A DNA stretch of 59,196 nucleotides from Chitinophagales bacterium. Lineage in GTDB: Bacteria > Bacteroidota > Bacteroidia > Chitinophagales > LD1. This document shows, one piece after another, positions 27,722 through 36,439 of this stretch (the stretch's first letter is position 1; every line of letters starts with the position of its first letter). Both the position numbers and the translations under genes were made by a program. The notes below the pieces were generated by a model, which worked only from the letters and a program-made list of their open reading frames with translations, was not told the origin of the DNA and did no database searches. The DNA lies in the NCBI GenBank assembly GCA_025057415.1, contig JANWXI010000004.1, positions 1 through 59,196 of the forward strand. Reading direction: 5' to 3'.

Positions 27722-27775
27722 ATACCGGAATTGCTTTTCAGAACCAAAACCCGCAAAATTTTCTACGAGCGAAAA

Positions 27776-28474
27776 CTACACCCTGCGGATGATTTTTTGT
27801 ATGTATGGTGAGCTCCCGATTAAAAATATAATTATATTATTTAATATGTTTACAGGAAAGGGCAAAGGCCTTTTAAAATCTACAAACAGAACCACGCGCA
27901 GTTCTTCGGTGTCGTTTACGGCATAGTGCTCTGCCGTATCGTCAAATATTAAGCTTTTGCCCTCCTCCCATTGTCGCTTTTCATTGCCAATGCAGAGATA
28001 ACATTTCTCTGCTTCTCCGGGCACTATCAACCCCAGATGATAGCGAAGTACGCCCCCGTACGTGCCCCGGTGCGGTACAAGGCGTGTGTGTGGCTCAAGT
28101 ATCGAAAAGAAAGCCGTTACCATACCCGGAATGTGCCCAAGGGCTTGTTGTGTGTAGGGAAACGCATCAAGATTTTTATCAATTTTTTTGCCATACGCGT
28201 AAAAGAACAAACTTTTCCAACGATTTCCCTTTACAATACGTTCTTGTTCTTCTGACAAGTATTTCAGTTCGGGAATTGTTTCATAATCCAGCAGGGCTTT
28301 TGTTACTTCTTGTTGGATATACGGGTAAAGTAATTCTACATTTTTACACCACGTAAATTCGTCTGTGTTGTAAAAGGTTTTGCGTTTTGCGGCGGTGTAA
28401 ATGAGTTTCTCGGCAGTGTATATGATGAATTTGCCCAGTGCGGCTTGCAGGCGATAGGTAAGCGTGTAACTCAT
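27776..28474 (-). CDS. Aspartyl/asparaginyl beta-hydroxylase-like dioxygenase
   Basis: A 232-residue protein of the Asp/Asn beta-hydroxylase (LpxO-like) family, Fe(II)/2-oxoglutarate-dependent enzymes. The core reads LEPHTRLVPHRGTYGGVLRYHLGLIVP, then CYLCIGNEKRQWEEGKSLIFDDTAEHYAVNDTEELRVVLFVDFKRP. The metal histidines are expected in PHRG and EHYAVN. The N- and C-termini carry hydrophobic segments (FIIYTAEKLIYTAA; NILNNIIIFLIG), suggesting membrane association as in LpxO, which hydroxylates lipid A chains. The true substrate is not shown. Its start overlaps the symporter stop by 4 nt. Confidence 0.85.
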   Translation of the reverse strand: MSYTLTYRLQAALGKFIIYTAEKLIYTAAKRKTFYNTDEFTWCKNVELLYPYIQQEVTKALLDYETIPELKYLSEEQERIVKGNRWKSLFFYAYGKKIDKNLDAFPYTQQALGHIPGMVTAFFSILEPHTRLVPHRGTYGGVLRYHLGLIVPGEAEKCYLCIGNEKRQWEEGKSLIFDDTAEHYAVNDTEELRVVLFVDFKRPLPFPVNILNNIIIFLIGSSPYIQKIIRRV

Positions 28475-29829
28475 GCTGATTGCTCGTTAAACTCGCCTTC
28501 CCAACGGGCAATTACCACAGTAGCGAGGCAGTTGCCAATTACGTTTACCGAGGTACGTGCCATATCCATCAGTTCGTCAATACCCAGAATTACATACACC
28601 GGCTCTACGGGAAGACCAAACGATGCCAGTGTGCCGAGTAGTATTACCAGCGATGCCCGCGGCACACCCGCCACTCCTTTGCTGGTGAGCATCAGGGTGA
28701 GCATAACCGCTAGCTGCGTGCTCCACGAAAGTTGAATACCCGATGCCTGTGCCACAAAAATGGTTGCCAGCGAAAGATACAGTGTTGTACCGTCCAGATT
28801 AAAGCTGTAGCCCATAGGCATAACAAAAGCTACTATCTTGCGGGGTACTCCTATTTGTTCCATGGCACGCATCGCCTTGGGGAGGGCGCTCTCAGACGAG
28901 GTAGTGGCAAAAGCAATACTCACCGGCTCTGCAATGGCATGTAAAAATTTTCTGAGCGGCACTTTAAACATTAATGCCACCGGCAGCAATACCACCAGCA
29001 GAAAAAACAACAGTGCGGCATACAAGGTCAGCAAGAGTTTCACGAGATTTACCATGATGCCCAAACCCATGTGACCTACGGTGTAGGCAATGGCGCATCC
29101 CACTGCCAGCGGCGCCAGATACATGACAAGCGAAGTAAATTTAAACATCACCTCGCTTAGCGACTCTACAAAAAGGATTACCGGCCTGCGGTGTTGTTCC
29201 GAAATCATAGCGGTGGCGATGCCAAATAGTATGCTGAACACTACTATTTCCAATACAGCGCCTTCATAAATGCTTTTAGCGATGTTTTCGGGAAAGATAT
29301 GCAGAATTACATCTGTGATGGTTTGCCGGGTGGCGGGCAATTTCTCATCGGCAGGGGTGGAGGGTAATTGTATTCCTGCGCCCGCCTTTGTGATGTTGAT
29401 AGCCAGCAACCCGATGATGAGCGCCAGGGTGGTTACAATTTCAAAGTACAGTAAACTTTTCCATCCCATCCGCCCCACCTGACGGATTTGGCTGTGGCCG
29501 GCAATGCCATAAACCAAGGTACCAAAAAGTAATGGAGCTATGATGCTCTTTATTAACCGCAGAAAAATTTGCGAAACAATTTTCAGTTTCTGAGAGAATT
29601 CAGGGAAATCAATACCAACCTCAATGCCTATGACCATGCTGACTAAGATCGTAGTAGTGAGGTTTTTCTTGTGCCAGGCATAAAAGATGAGCGCTGCCAC
29701 ACCCACAAGGCGCATGCCGGTGGTTACATAATCATGTAAAAGCGAGCTGCTGCTCCACAGCAGCCCGACACCAAGGGCTATGAAGAAAAGTACAATGCCC
29801 GAAACAAGCGCTATGCGTGTGGTGAGCAC
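28471..29829 (-). CDS. Dicarboxylate/amino acid:cation symporter (DAACS family)
   Basis: A 452-residue transporter of the GltP/DctA family, importing glutamate, aspartate or C4-dicarboxylates with H+ or Na+. Eight membrane helices and two hairpins are suggested by hydrophobicity. Family signatures: the serine-rich hairpin AFATTSSESALPKAMRAMEQIGVP, and FVMPMGYSFNLDGTTLYLSLATIFVAQ with the NLDGT substrate/ion motif, and TSKGVAGVPRASLVIL in hairpin 2. It is upstream of, and overlaps by 4 nt, the hydroxylase gene. Confidence 0.93.
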   Translation of the reverse strand: MLTTRIALVSGIVLFFIALGVGLLWSSSSLLHDYVTTGMRLVGVAALIFYAWHKKNLTTTILVSMVIGIEVGIDFPEFSQKLKIVSQIFLRLIKSIIAPLLFGTLVYGIAGHSQIRQVGRMGWKSLLYFEIVTTLALIIGLLAINITKAGAGIQLPSTPADEKLPATRQTITDVILHIFPENIAKSIYEGAVLEIVVFSILFGIATAMISEQHRRPVILFVESLSEVMFKFTSLVMYLAPLAVGCAIAYTVGHMGLGIMVNLVKLLLTLYAALLFFLLVVLLPVALMFKVPLRKFLHAIAEPVSIAFATTSSESALPKAMRAMEQIGVPRKIVAFVMPMGYSFNLDGTTLYLSLATIFVAQASGIQLSWSTQLAVMLTLMLTSKGVAGVPRASLVILLGTLASFGLPVEPVYVILGIDELMDMARTSVNVIGNCLATVVIARWEGEFNEQSA

Positions 29830-29883
29830 GGGCGCAAATTAGCAAAGCCCGCGAAGTGAAGAGGGATAGGAGGAGAAATTTTA

Positions 29884-32800
29884 CTACCGCAGCAAAGTAA
29901 CACTGCCTTTGCGGATTGTTTTTTGCCCGTTCAGATAAGTTATCTCTGCTGTATAAGTATAAACACCCGGGTTTTGTGTTTCCCCTTTGTAGGTGCCATC
30001 CCATCCGCGATGTTGCGATTTCTGTGAGTCAAATACCACCTCTCCCCACCGGTTAAATACGAGCAACTGTACCGTGCTGATATTTTCACCATATACCATA
30101 AACAAATCGTTGTTTCCGTCTCCGTTAGGAGTAAAGGCATTGGGTATGAAAACGGGTGGCGGATCACCCACTTTGATGGTGGCTGAAGCAGATACCGTAC
30201 AACCTTCGTTGTACGTAACGGTGAGCGTATAAGTAGTAGTTACATATCCCTGCATAACCGTGTTCGCACAGTCGGTGCAGCTTAATCCAAGTGCCGGATA
30301 CCACATGTAACCCGATACCGCATCGTGCCCGTAACCGGAGATGACGCTGTGGAGGGTAATCTGCTCGCCCAACTGAATGAACGTGTCAGAAGGTACGATA
30401 TTTAACTGAAGCGGCGGGGGTTGATGAATGATTATAGTGGTATCAAACACACAACCGTTTTTGTTAGTGACTACTAAAACATGAGGTCCTGGTGCGAGGA
30501 AGTAAAAATCAGGTGATAGTTGATTGCCTTTATTGTCTAAATTGAAATAATAAGGTTGATTGAATGTAGAGAGGACTTGAATGTGTAAAGAACCGTCCTG
30601 ATATTGCTCACCGTAACAGGAAGTTGAGTCGGTGCTGAAGATAAAAGCATCCGGTGAAGGTAATGGTATGTTCACGGAGGCATTTGCAGTACATCCGTTG
30701 GCATCGGTCACCGATACTGTGTATGTAGCAGCGCTGAGTTGTTCAAAAAATCCGTTGCTGTTTAATTGCAGCAAAGAATTGTTTTGCAAAAGTGCGTATT
30801 GATATGGCGGCAAACCGTTGTTAACGGTGGTAGAAATAGTGCCATCGTTAGAGTAGGTGCATGAAACCGGAGTGGCACTGGGTATCACATTCAGCTCATC
30901 AGGTTCATTTATGGTAGCCAATGCAGTAATGCTGCATGCATTAGCATCCGTTACGGTAATTTGATAAATGGATGCGGACAATCCGCTGATGTAAGGTGTG
31001 GTGGCGCCATGGTTCCACTGGTATGTATATGGTTGTGTACCACCGGTGACGACTACGGTGGCTGTGCCGTTTTGGTAGCCGTAACATGTAATATCTGTTG
31101 TTTGGATGAATGCCTGTAACATGGTGGGTTGTGTAACTGTGGCAGATACGGTTGCTGTACAAGCGTTGGCATCGGTGGCAGTAACATAGTAAGTGCCTGC
31201 AGAAAGTGAGCTGGCTGCAGGGCCGGTTCCTCCGATGTTCCAGGTGAACTGTAAGGCGCCTGTGCCACCACTTGCATTTACACTCATACTTCCGTCATTT
31301 CCACCGTAGCAGGAAACGTGTTGCAATACAGGTTGGTCAAACACAATTGGTGCAGCAGCTGCTACAGATGCAGCGGCTGATGCTGTGCATCCCTTGCTGT
31401 CGGTAACGGTTAACTGGTACGAGCCCGGAAGTATGTTGTAGATGCTCTGTGAATTTTGACCTGTGCTCCACATAAATGAATAAACGGGTGTTCCACCGGT
31501 GGTTATTGAAATAACTGAAGCATCCTGGTATCCGTAACAGGTTTGGTTTTGCGCTGTGAGGTTGACTTCTAATGGCGCTGATGGCTGCGTAATGTTGATG
31601 TTGGCGGTGATGGAACAGTTGTTAGCGTCTGACAGGGTTACAGAATATGTCCCAGCAATAAGATTTGAAATTTGCGGTGTTTGTGCGCCGTTGTTCCACA
31701 AGAAAGAGTAAGGGATAGTTCCTCCTGAGCCGGTTACACTGGCAATTCCGGTAGCAGCGCCATGACAGTTAACATTCGTGATTTGTGTGGTTAATGCGAG
31801 AGCTGGCGGTTCGTTTATTGTAAATGAGGTTTCGGCTGTACAACCCTTGGCATCAGTAACCGTAACCGTGTATGTGCCTGCAGGGAGTTGATTAGGTGAC
31901 AATGCCGCCAGATTGTTATTCCAGTTGTATTGGGTAATGGCGTTGCTTCCGCTGGCTGAGAAATTTACGATTCCATCATTACCGCCATGGCAGGATACGT
32001 GTTGAACAATGTTTTGGGTGAAAACAATTGGAGCAGCCGCGGTTACCTGTGCAGATGCAGAGGCGGTGCAACCCAGCGCATCGCTTATTGTTACAGCATA
32101 AGTTCCCGGCGGTACATTGGTTAAATCGGGAGTTGTGGCGTTATTGCTCCATTGATAAGTGATGGGGTTGGTGCCGGCAGTAATTTGGGTGGTAACGGAG
32201 CCATCATTCACCCCATGGCAAGTTTGTGGGGTAGCTTGAATGTTCAGACCTATGTTGCCCACAATCACCCTTACCGAATCTCTTGCAACGCACCCTCCGC
32301 TGCTCACCTCAACTACATACGTTGTGGGATTTGGAGGATTTGCCTGGGGATTGAGAACAGATGTATTACTAAGTCCGTTTGCCGGTGACCAGTTGTATGT
32401 GAATGGATTGTTTCCAACCTGATTGCCGCTGACCGTGGCTTGAATTGTAACAGGCGCGCCGGAACATGAGGTGATATCCGGCCCGGCGTTTACGCTGAAT
32501 GGTGGAGAAATGACAGTAACAATAGCAGAGTCATACCTCAGGCAATTTCCGATAGTAGCAGAACAACGGTAAACGGTGGTAGATGTAGGTGTCGCTATGG
32601 GATTATAAATATTGGCAGCGCTCAAGGTAGAGGCAGGAGACCAATTGTATGTTGATGCCAGAGAGCCAGTGAGCTGCACGGACTGTCCGGCACAAATAGT
32701 CGTATCGGGGCCTACGATGAAGGGGAGTGAGTCAACAATTATCAGCACAGCACTATCGTAAGGGAGGTTGTTACAAGGGCTGTTAAGGTATAGGATGATA

Positions 32801-33822
32801 GATTCGTTGGTTTCCACTATGCCATCGGAAAAAGCAGTGATGGGGATGGTGGCGGTGGTTTGCCCTGCCGGTATTGTAATTGTGCCGTTTAATTGATTGT
32901 AATCCACGCCATTGGTAGCTGTACCACCGATTGTGTAATTCACATTAATGGGATGTGAAACGGGATATTGAAGGCGAAAGCGGAACAATCCGTTAACGCA
33001 ACCCTCCATGGCATTTACGGTGTTGGGTACATCTGTTTCTGCATCGTCTAGCGAAACAAAGTTGGAAGTCAAACTATTTTCTGCCAGAAAAACTCCTGAG
33101 TCATAGATGCCGTCACCAGCATCAGCAATCACCAGTCGTAAGTGGTATGTTTGGCAGGGTTGCAGGTTTTTGCGTTTTGCAGTCAAAACCGTGGTAAAGC
33201 CGTCGTATTGAATGTAATAGTTACTGGTATTTTGCGGCGGTGTAAATCCGGTGCCGTTGTTTACATAGTACTGAGAATTTACCATGTTATTTACATTATC
33301 AATCGTAACCGGCATGGCTGTGCCGGGAATGAGCGCTATGTTTTGTTGCCCGATTATGCCCGGACCGCTGATGTAAAAAGCAAAGGCATCGTTAAAGGAT
33401 GAATTTACCCATTCTAAGTATTCTTCGGAGCCAAATACATATTTAAATTCAACACTATCGCTTTGTACCTGAAAATCAAACTCAAGCATACAGGCATCAA
33501 AAGTGGTGCTGCCTGCCAGATTATTAAGTGGGTTATAGCCGGGCGCCATGTTATCAACTCCTGCTGAGCCAGAGTTATTCGGACCCTGGGCAATAGCTAC
33601 ATCGCCACTGGTTAGCAAAATGCCGGATGAGATGCCTACGTTGCAGTTTTGGCATACAAATGTGCCGGCGCTCAAGCCCGGGCAATTGATAGTGGGGTTT
33701 AATATTGTGACACCCGGACCTGCGAGTATCTGTGCCAACTGGTTAGCATTATTGAGAGGCGTAGTGATGAGTTGCGCCTGCGCAAAGGTTATTGACAAAA
33801 TCAATGCGATGAATACTCGCAT
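29884..33822 (-). CDS. Giant secreted protein: choice-of-anchor L, SprB repeats, CHU_C (type B T9SS) domain
   Basis: A 1312-residue surface protein, the longest gene here. Residues 1-16 are a signal peptide. About 17-270 match a choice-of-anchor L domain (FKYVFGSEEYLEWVNSSFNDAFAFYISGPG). About 275-365 form a Calx-beta-like domain (GTATNGVDYNQLNGTITIPAG). Two PKD-like segments follow (GPDTTICAGQSVQLTG). About eight SprB-type repeats of 70-85 residues span roughly 525-1130, each with CHGxxDG or CYGxxxG and a GTYxVTVTDAxGCT ending. The last 90 residues are a gliding-motility CHU_C domain (IPNAFTPNGDGNNDLF, NRWGEVVFDS), the type B T9SS signal. Likely an adhesin or gliding-related filament. Confidence 0.93.
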   Translation of the reverse strand: MRVFIALILSITFAQAQLITTPLNNANQLAQILAGPGVTILNPTINCPGLSAGTFVCQNCNVGISSGILLTSGDVAIAQGPNNSGSAGVDNMAPGYNPLNNLAGSTTFDACMLEFDFQVQSDSVEFKYVFGSEEYLEWVNSSFNDAFAFYISGPGIIGQQNIALIPGTAMPVTIDNVNNMVNSQYYVNNGTGFTPPQNTSNYYIQYDGFTTVLTAKRKNLQPCQTYHLRLVIADAGDGIYDSGVFLAENSLTSNFVSLDDAETDVPNTVNAMEGCVNGLFRFRLQYPVSHPINVNYTIGGTATNGVDYNQLNGTITIPAGQTTATIPITAFSDGIVETNESIILYLNSPCNNLPYDSAVLIIVDSLPFIVGPDTTICAGQSVQLTGSLASTYNWSPASTLSAANIYNPIATPTSTTVYRCSATIGNCLRYDSAIVTVISPPFSVNAGPDITSCSGAPVTIQATVSGNQVGNNPFTYNWSPANGLSNTSVLNPQANPPNPTTYVVEVSSGGCVARDSVRVIVGNIGLNIQATPQTCHGVNDGSVTTQITAGTNPITYQWSNNATTPDLTNVPPGTYAVTISDALGCTASASAQVTAAAPIVFTQNIVQHVSCHGGNDGIVNFSASGSNAITQYNWNNNLAALSPNQLPAGTYTVTVTDAKGCTAETSFTINEPPALALTTQITNVNCHGAATGIASVTGSGGTIPYSFLWNNGAQTPQISNLIAGTYSVTLSDANNCSITANINITQPSAPLEVNLTAQNQTCYGYQDASVISITTGGTPVYSFMWSTGQNSQSIYNILPGSYQLTVTDSKGCTASAAASVAAAAPIVFDQPVLQHVSCYGGNDGSMSVNASGGTGALQFTWNIGGTGPAASSLSAGTYYVTATDANACTATVSATVTQPTMLQAFIQTTDITCYGYQNGTATVVVTGGTQPYTYQWNHGATTPYISGLSASIYQITVTDANACSITALATINEPDELNVIPSATPVSCTYSNDGTISTTVNNGLPPYQYALLQNNSLLQLNSNGFFEQLSAATYTVSVTDANGCTANASVNIPLPSPDAFIFSTDSTSCYGEQYQDGSLHIQVLSTFNQPYYFNLDNKGNQLSPDFYFLAPGPHVLVVTNKNGCVFDTTIIIHQPPPLQLNIVPSDTFIQLGEQITLHSVISGYGHDAVSGYMWYPALGLSCTDCANTVMQGYVTTTYTLTVTYNEGCTVSASATIKVGDPPPVFIPNAFTPNGDGNNDLFMVYGENISTVQLLVFNRWGEVVFDSQKSQHRGWDGTYKGETQNPGVYTYTAEITYLNGQKTIRKGSVTLLR

Positions 33823-33902
33823 GACTATGTTTTAAACTTACATCTTCCAAGATTAAAATTATCATTTTTTTTTGAAAGAAAAAAATATAATCAACCCGGT
33901 TT

Positions 33903-34019
33903 ATGACAAATGTTGGTAATGAGTTCAAACGGTGGAAGTGCGATTATCTGCTGCGATTGAAGGTGGCGCATGATTTTTGTCATTATTGTATGGACGGTAA
34001 GGTGTGCGCCCGGGCGTAA
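33903..34019 (+). CDS. Possible 38-residue small ORF
   Basis: ATG to TAA, below the ORF-track limit. It encodes a basic, cysteine-containing peptide with the segment AHDFCHYCMDGKVCA, three cysteines and two histidines spaced like a small metal-binding knuckle. It lies in the 249-nt gap between the CHU_C gene start and the acyl-CoA dehydrogenase 3' end. No promoter or homologue is known to me. It may be chance, or a remnant of a longer gene. Confidence 0.2.
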   Translation: MTNVGNEFKRWKCDYLLRLKVAHDFCHYCMDGKVCARA

Positions 34020-34071
34020 GATGTGGTTGCAAAGAGAATTTGAGTTGGTACAAGGCGTTTAGATGGGCCGG

Positions 34072-35646
34072 TTAGGTTGATAAGCGTTTAAATAAAGACG
34101 TAAATTTCATCACTTCGTTGAGGTTGCTTACTTTGATTTTCCCCATCATGAACATCATTTGCGGGTTGGCGCGGCCTAATTCCAAATCTTCGTAATCAGT
34201 AGCGGCGGCGCTAATTACACACGATGCTTCGCCATGAAGGCCATCCTGAACCGTTACGGAGCCGTTGAGAAGGGTTACGGTGAATTCACCGCCGGTGTTG
34301 CCGGAGAGTTTGAAGTGAAATACGGAACGATCTTCTGGCTTTACTTTATCGGTTTTGAGGCGTGCCGGTAAGCTGTAAATGATTTCGCGTGCTGTTTGGG
34401 GCTTGCCGTTTGATTGCGCGGCGGCCGGCGCCGTATGCGGTGTATCGGAAGCGGTTTGCCTGTCGGCTTCTTTCATGTTTTTGTATGCACTCTCGTAGTT
34501 AACACCGTCTATCACCATTTTGGCAATAATCTCTTTCATGATTTCGGTTGTACCGCCCACAATGGTGCCTACACGGGCATCGCGGTAGGCGCGTTCGATG
34601 GGGTATTCCTGCATGTATCCGTAACCACCGAACATTTGCAAACACTCATCGGCAATGGTTTTACCCAGCTCGGTAGCTTTCATTTTGGCGATGGAGCACT
34701 CTTTGACGGCAAATACGCCGCGTGCAAATAAATCGCAGCAGTGATAAACGTACTGCTTGGTAATTTCCAGCTCGCTGATGAGGTCTACCATGCGGTGGCG
34801 AAGCACCTGAAACTTGTTGAGAGGTTTATTGAAGGCGTGGCGTTCTCTCATGTACTGCTGCGTAACGCGGATTTTTTCTTCTGCACCGGCAACAGCCAGA
34901 ATGCCGGCTATGAGGCGCTCCAGTTGAAAACTTTCCATAATGTAAAAGAAACCCTGCCCTTCGCGGCCTACGAGATTTTGGACGGGCACTTTTACATTAT
35001 CGAAGAACAATTCGGCTGTGTCGCTGCTGCGCCAACCCATTTTTTTCAGTTTGGTTTTGGTGAAGCCGGGCAAGCCCTGGTCCACCACAATCAAACTGAT
35101 GCCGGCAACACCGGCATCGGGGTCGGTTTTGCAGGCAACGGTGACAAAGTTGCCATAGTAGCCGTTGGTGATGAAGGTTTTGTTGCCATTGAGGATGTAG
35201 TAGTCACCCTCGCGGCGTGCCGTACAGCGGAGGTTGGCAACATCGCTGCCCGCTCCGGGCTCGCTGATGGCTATACTGCCCACGTATTCGCCCTTTACGG
35301 AGGGTACAAGGTATTTTTGTTTCAGGTATTCGCTGCCTGCCAACAGAATATGGTTGGTGGCCATGTATTGGTGAACACTCACGGCAGCCGCCAGGCCGGC
35401 AAAGCCGGCGCGTGCCAGCTCTTCGAGGTAAACCACTGAGTACCAAAAGTCGTTGTCGGTTCCGCCCACGCTTTCCGGGAAGTTGATGCCCAGAAAGCCG
35501 AGGTCGCCCATGCGTTTGAAAATTTGGCGGGGTATGCATTCGTTTTCTTCCCACTCGTTGATGTGGGGCACAACTTCTTTTTGCACGAAGTCGCGCACGG
35601 TTTGGCGGAAGAGTTCGTGCTCTTCGGTAAAATATCTGCTATACAT
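34072..35646 (-). CDS. Acyl-CoA dehydrogenase fused to a C-terminal SCP2 domain
   Basis: A 524-residue flavoenzyme that introduces the alpha-beta double bond in acyl-CoAs. The FAD/substrate signatures are AISEPGAGSDVANLRCTA, KTFITNG and LGKTIADECLQMFGGYGYMQEYPIERAYRDARV. The usual C-terminal catalytic glutamate is replaced (IVGGTTEI), while E243 in FQLERLIAG sits where long-chain and isovaleryl-CoA dehydrogenases place their base. After a linker (390-415), residues 415-524 form an SCP2 sterol/lipid-carrier domain: FHFKLSGNTGGEFTVTLLNGSV and FMMGKIKVSNLNEVMKF. The carrier domain may present long or lipid-bound acyl-CoA. It is 11 nt downstream of clpS. Confidence 0.92.
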   Translation of the reverse strand: MYSRYFTEEHELFRQTVRDFVQKEVVPHINEWEENECIPRQIFKRMGDLGFLGINFPESVGGTDNDFWYSVVYLEELARAGFAGLAAAVSVHQYMATNHILLAGSEYLKQKYLVPSVKGEYVGSIAISEPGAGSDVANLRCTARREGDYYILNGNKTFITNGYYGNFVTVACKTDPDAGVAGISLIVVDQGLPGFTKTKLKKMGWRSSDTAELFFDNVKVPVQNLVGREGQGFFYIMESFQLERLIAGILAVAGAEEKIRVTQQYMRERHAFNKPLNKFQVLRHRMVDLISELEITKQYVYHCCDLFARGVFAVKECSIAKMKATELGKTIADECLQMFGGYGYMQEYPIERAYRDARVGTIVGGTTEIMKEIIAKMVIDGVNYESAYKNMKEADRQTASDTPHTAPAAAQSNGKPQTAREIIYSLPARLKTDKVKPEDRSVFHFKLSGNTGGEFTVTLLNGSVTVQDGLHGEASCVISAAATDYEDLELGRANPQMMFMMGKIKVSNLNEVMKFTSLFKRLST

Positions 35647-35657
35647 GCTGGTGAGGG

Positions 35658-35930
35658 TTAGTTTTCGATGGTGGCTTGTATGCCGCGTTCTGTGATGGCG
35701 TCTTTCATGGGTTTGAGTACATCGTATGGTCCGTGTTTTACGGCATAGCGCCCTTTATAGTGCACAATGTAGGCACACTGCTCGGCCTGTTCGTAAGTAT
35801 GTTTACAGACCTCTACGAGGGTTTTGATGACCCAGTCAAATGTGTTCACTTCATCATTGTGCAGGATTAACTTTGAAGGGGTATCGGTGATTTGGTCTGT
35901 TTGTTCTTTCCACTCGGTTTGGTGTGCCAT
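35658..35930 (-). CDS. clpS: ATP-dependent Clp protease adaptor ClpS
   Basis: A small adaptor that delivers N-degron substrates to ClpAP or ClpCP. From the ATG at 35930 (MAHQTEWKEQ, 90 residues) it has the core LILHNDEVNTFDWVIKTLVEVCKHTYEQAEQCAYIVHYKGRYAVKHGPYDVL. HNDEVNTFDWV is the form of the substrate-binding HNDDxTPMEFV motif used in Bacteroidota ClpS. The ORF track's 17 extra N-terminal residues are not supported. It is the first gene of a two-gene unit with the acyl-CoA dehydrogenase. No clpA or clpC is in the window. Confidence 0.9.
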   Translation of the reverse strand: MAHQTEWKEQTDQITDTPSKLILHNDEVNTFDWVIKTLVEVCKHTYEQAEQCAYIVHYKGRYAVKHGPYDVLKPMKDAITERGIQATIEN

Positions 35931-36072
35931 GCGGAATGTTTTATGCGTTACGAAGGAAAAGATTTTTTCTTGAAACTTCAAACAGTTGTTTGAATTTATT
36001 GTTTGCGGCTGTCAGCGCCGCGCCGGCAAGTTGGAGCTGAGGTAGGTTAAATCATCAAGTAAAGCGCTCCAT

Positions 36073-36244
36073 CGGGTGAGGGATGCGGAGGGCGCGAACC
36101 CCGCCCGCTGCAGGAGGGCGGGGTGAAGCGGCCACGCCCGTACCCTTGAATAATTAAAAACTTACGGGCGGGGCGGGAGCGAAGCGCACCCCGTAGCAAG
36201 CCCGACCCCGCTGCCTTGCAACGCTTGGCAGCGGGGGCACCCCC
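36073..36244 (+). repeat. Structured intergenic repeat, copy E (expanded first hairpin)
   Basis: Forward copy between divergent clpS and the LTD gene. Where other copies have the short segment GCGCAGC, this copy carries ACCCCGCCC...GGGCGGGGT, a 9-bp stem around a 9-nt loop. The terminal stem is CCCCGCTGCC/GGCAGCGGGG. The middle stem ends GTA/TAC where copies A and B have GCA or GC pairs. Confidence 0.9.
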
Positions 36245-36439
36245 TAATAAGAAAAAATGGTGAAGTGACTGGCAGGGTTGCGCGGAAAATGCCGGGGATA
36301 TTTCGTATATGGAGTTAGCAGCCGCAGCGGTGTGGGTTGAAAATATGTGGATGTTTACGTATCTGCCGGCGCAATTAAATAACAGATTAACTATTGCATA
36401 ACAAATACTATGATACATTTGCGGGATAAAGGAATAGCT

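Noticed and set aside
29884-33822. Possible CRISPR or satellite from the tandem repeat pattern
   Set aside because: The periodicity is in the protein (SprB domains, 70-85 codons) with diverged DNA; there are no short identical repeats with spacers.
34741-35439. 232-aa plus ORF antisense to the acyl-CoA dehydrogenase
   Set aside because: The dehydrogenase frame contains FAD and substrate motifs; the antisense frame is a by-product of codon bias.
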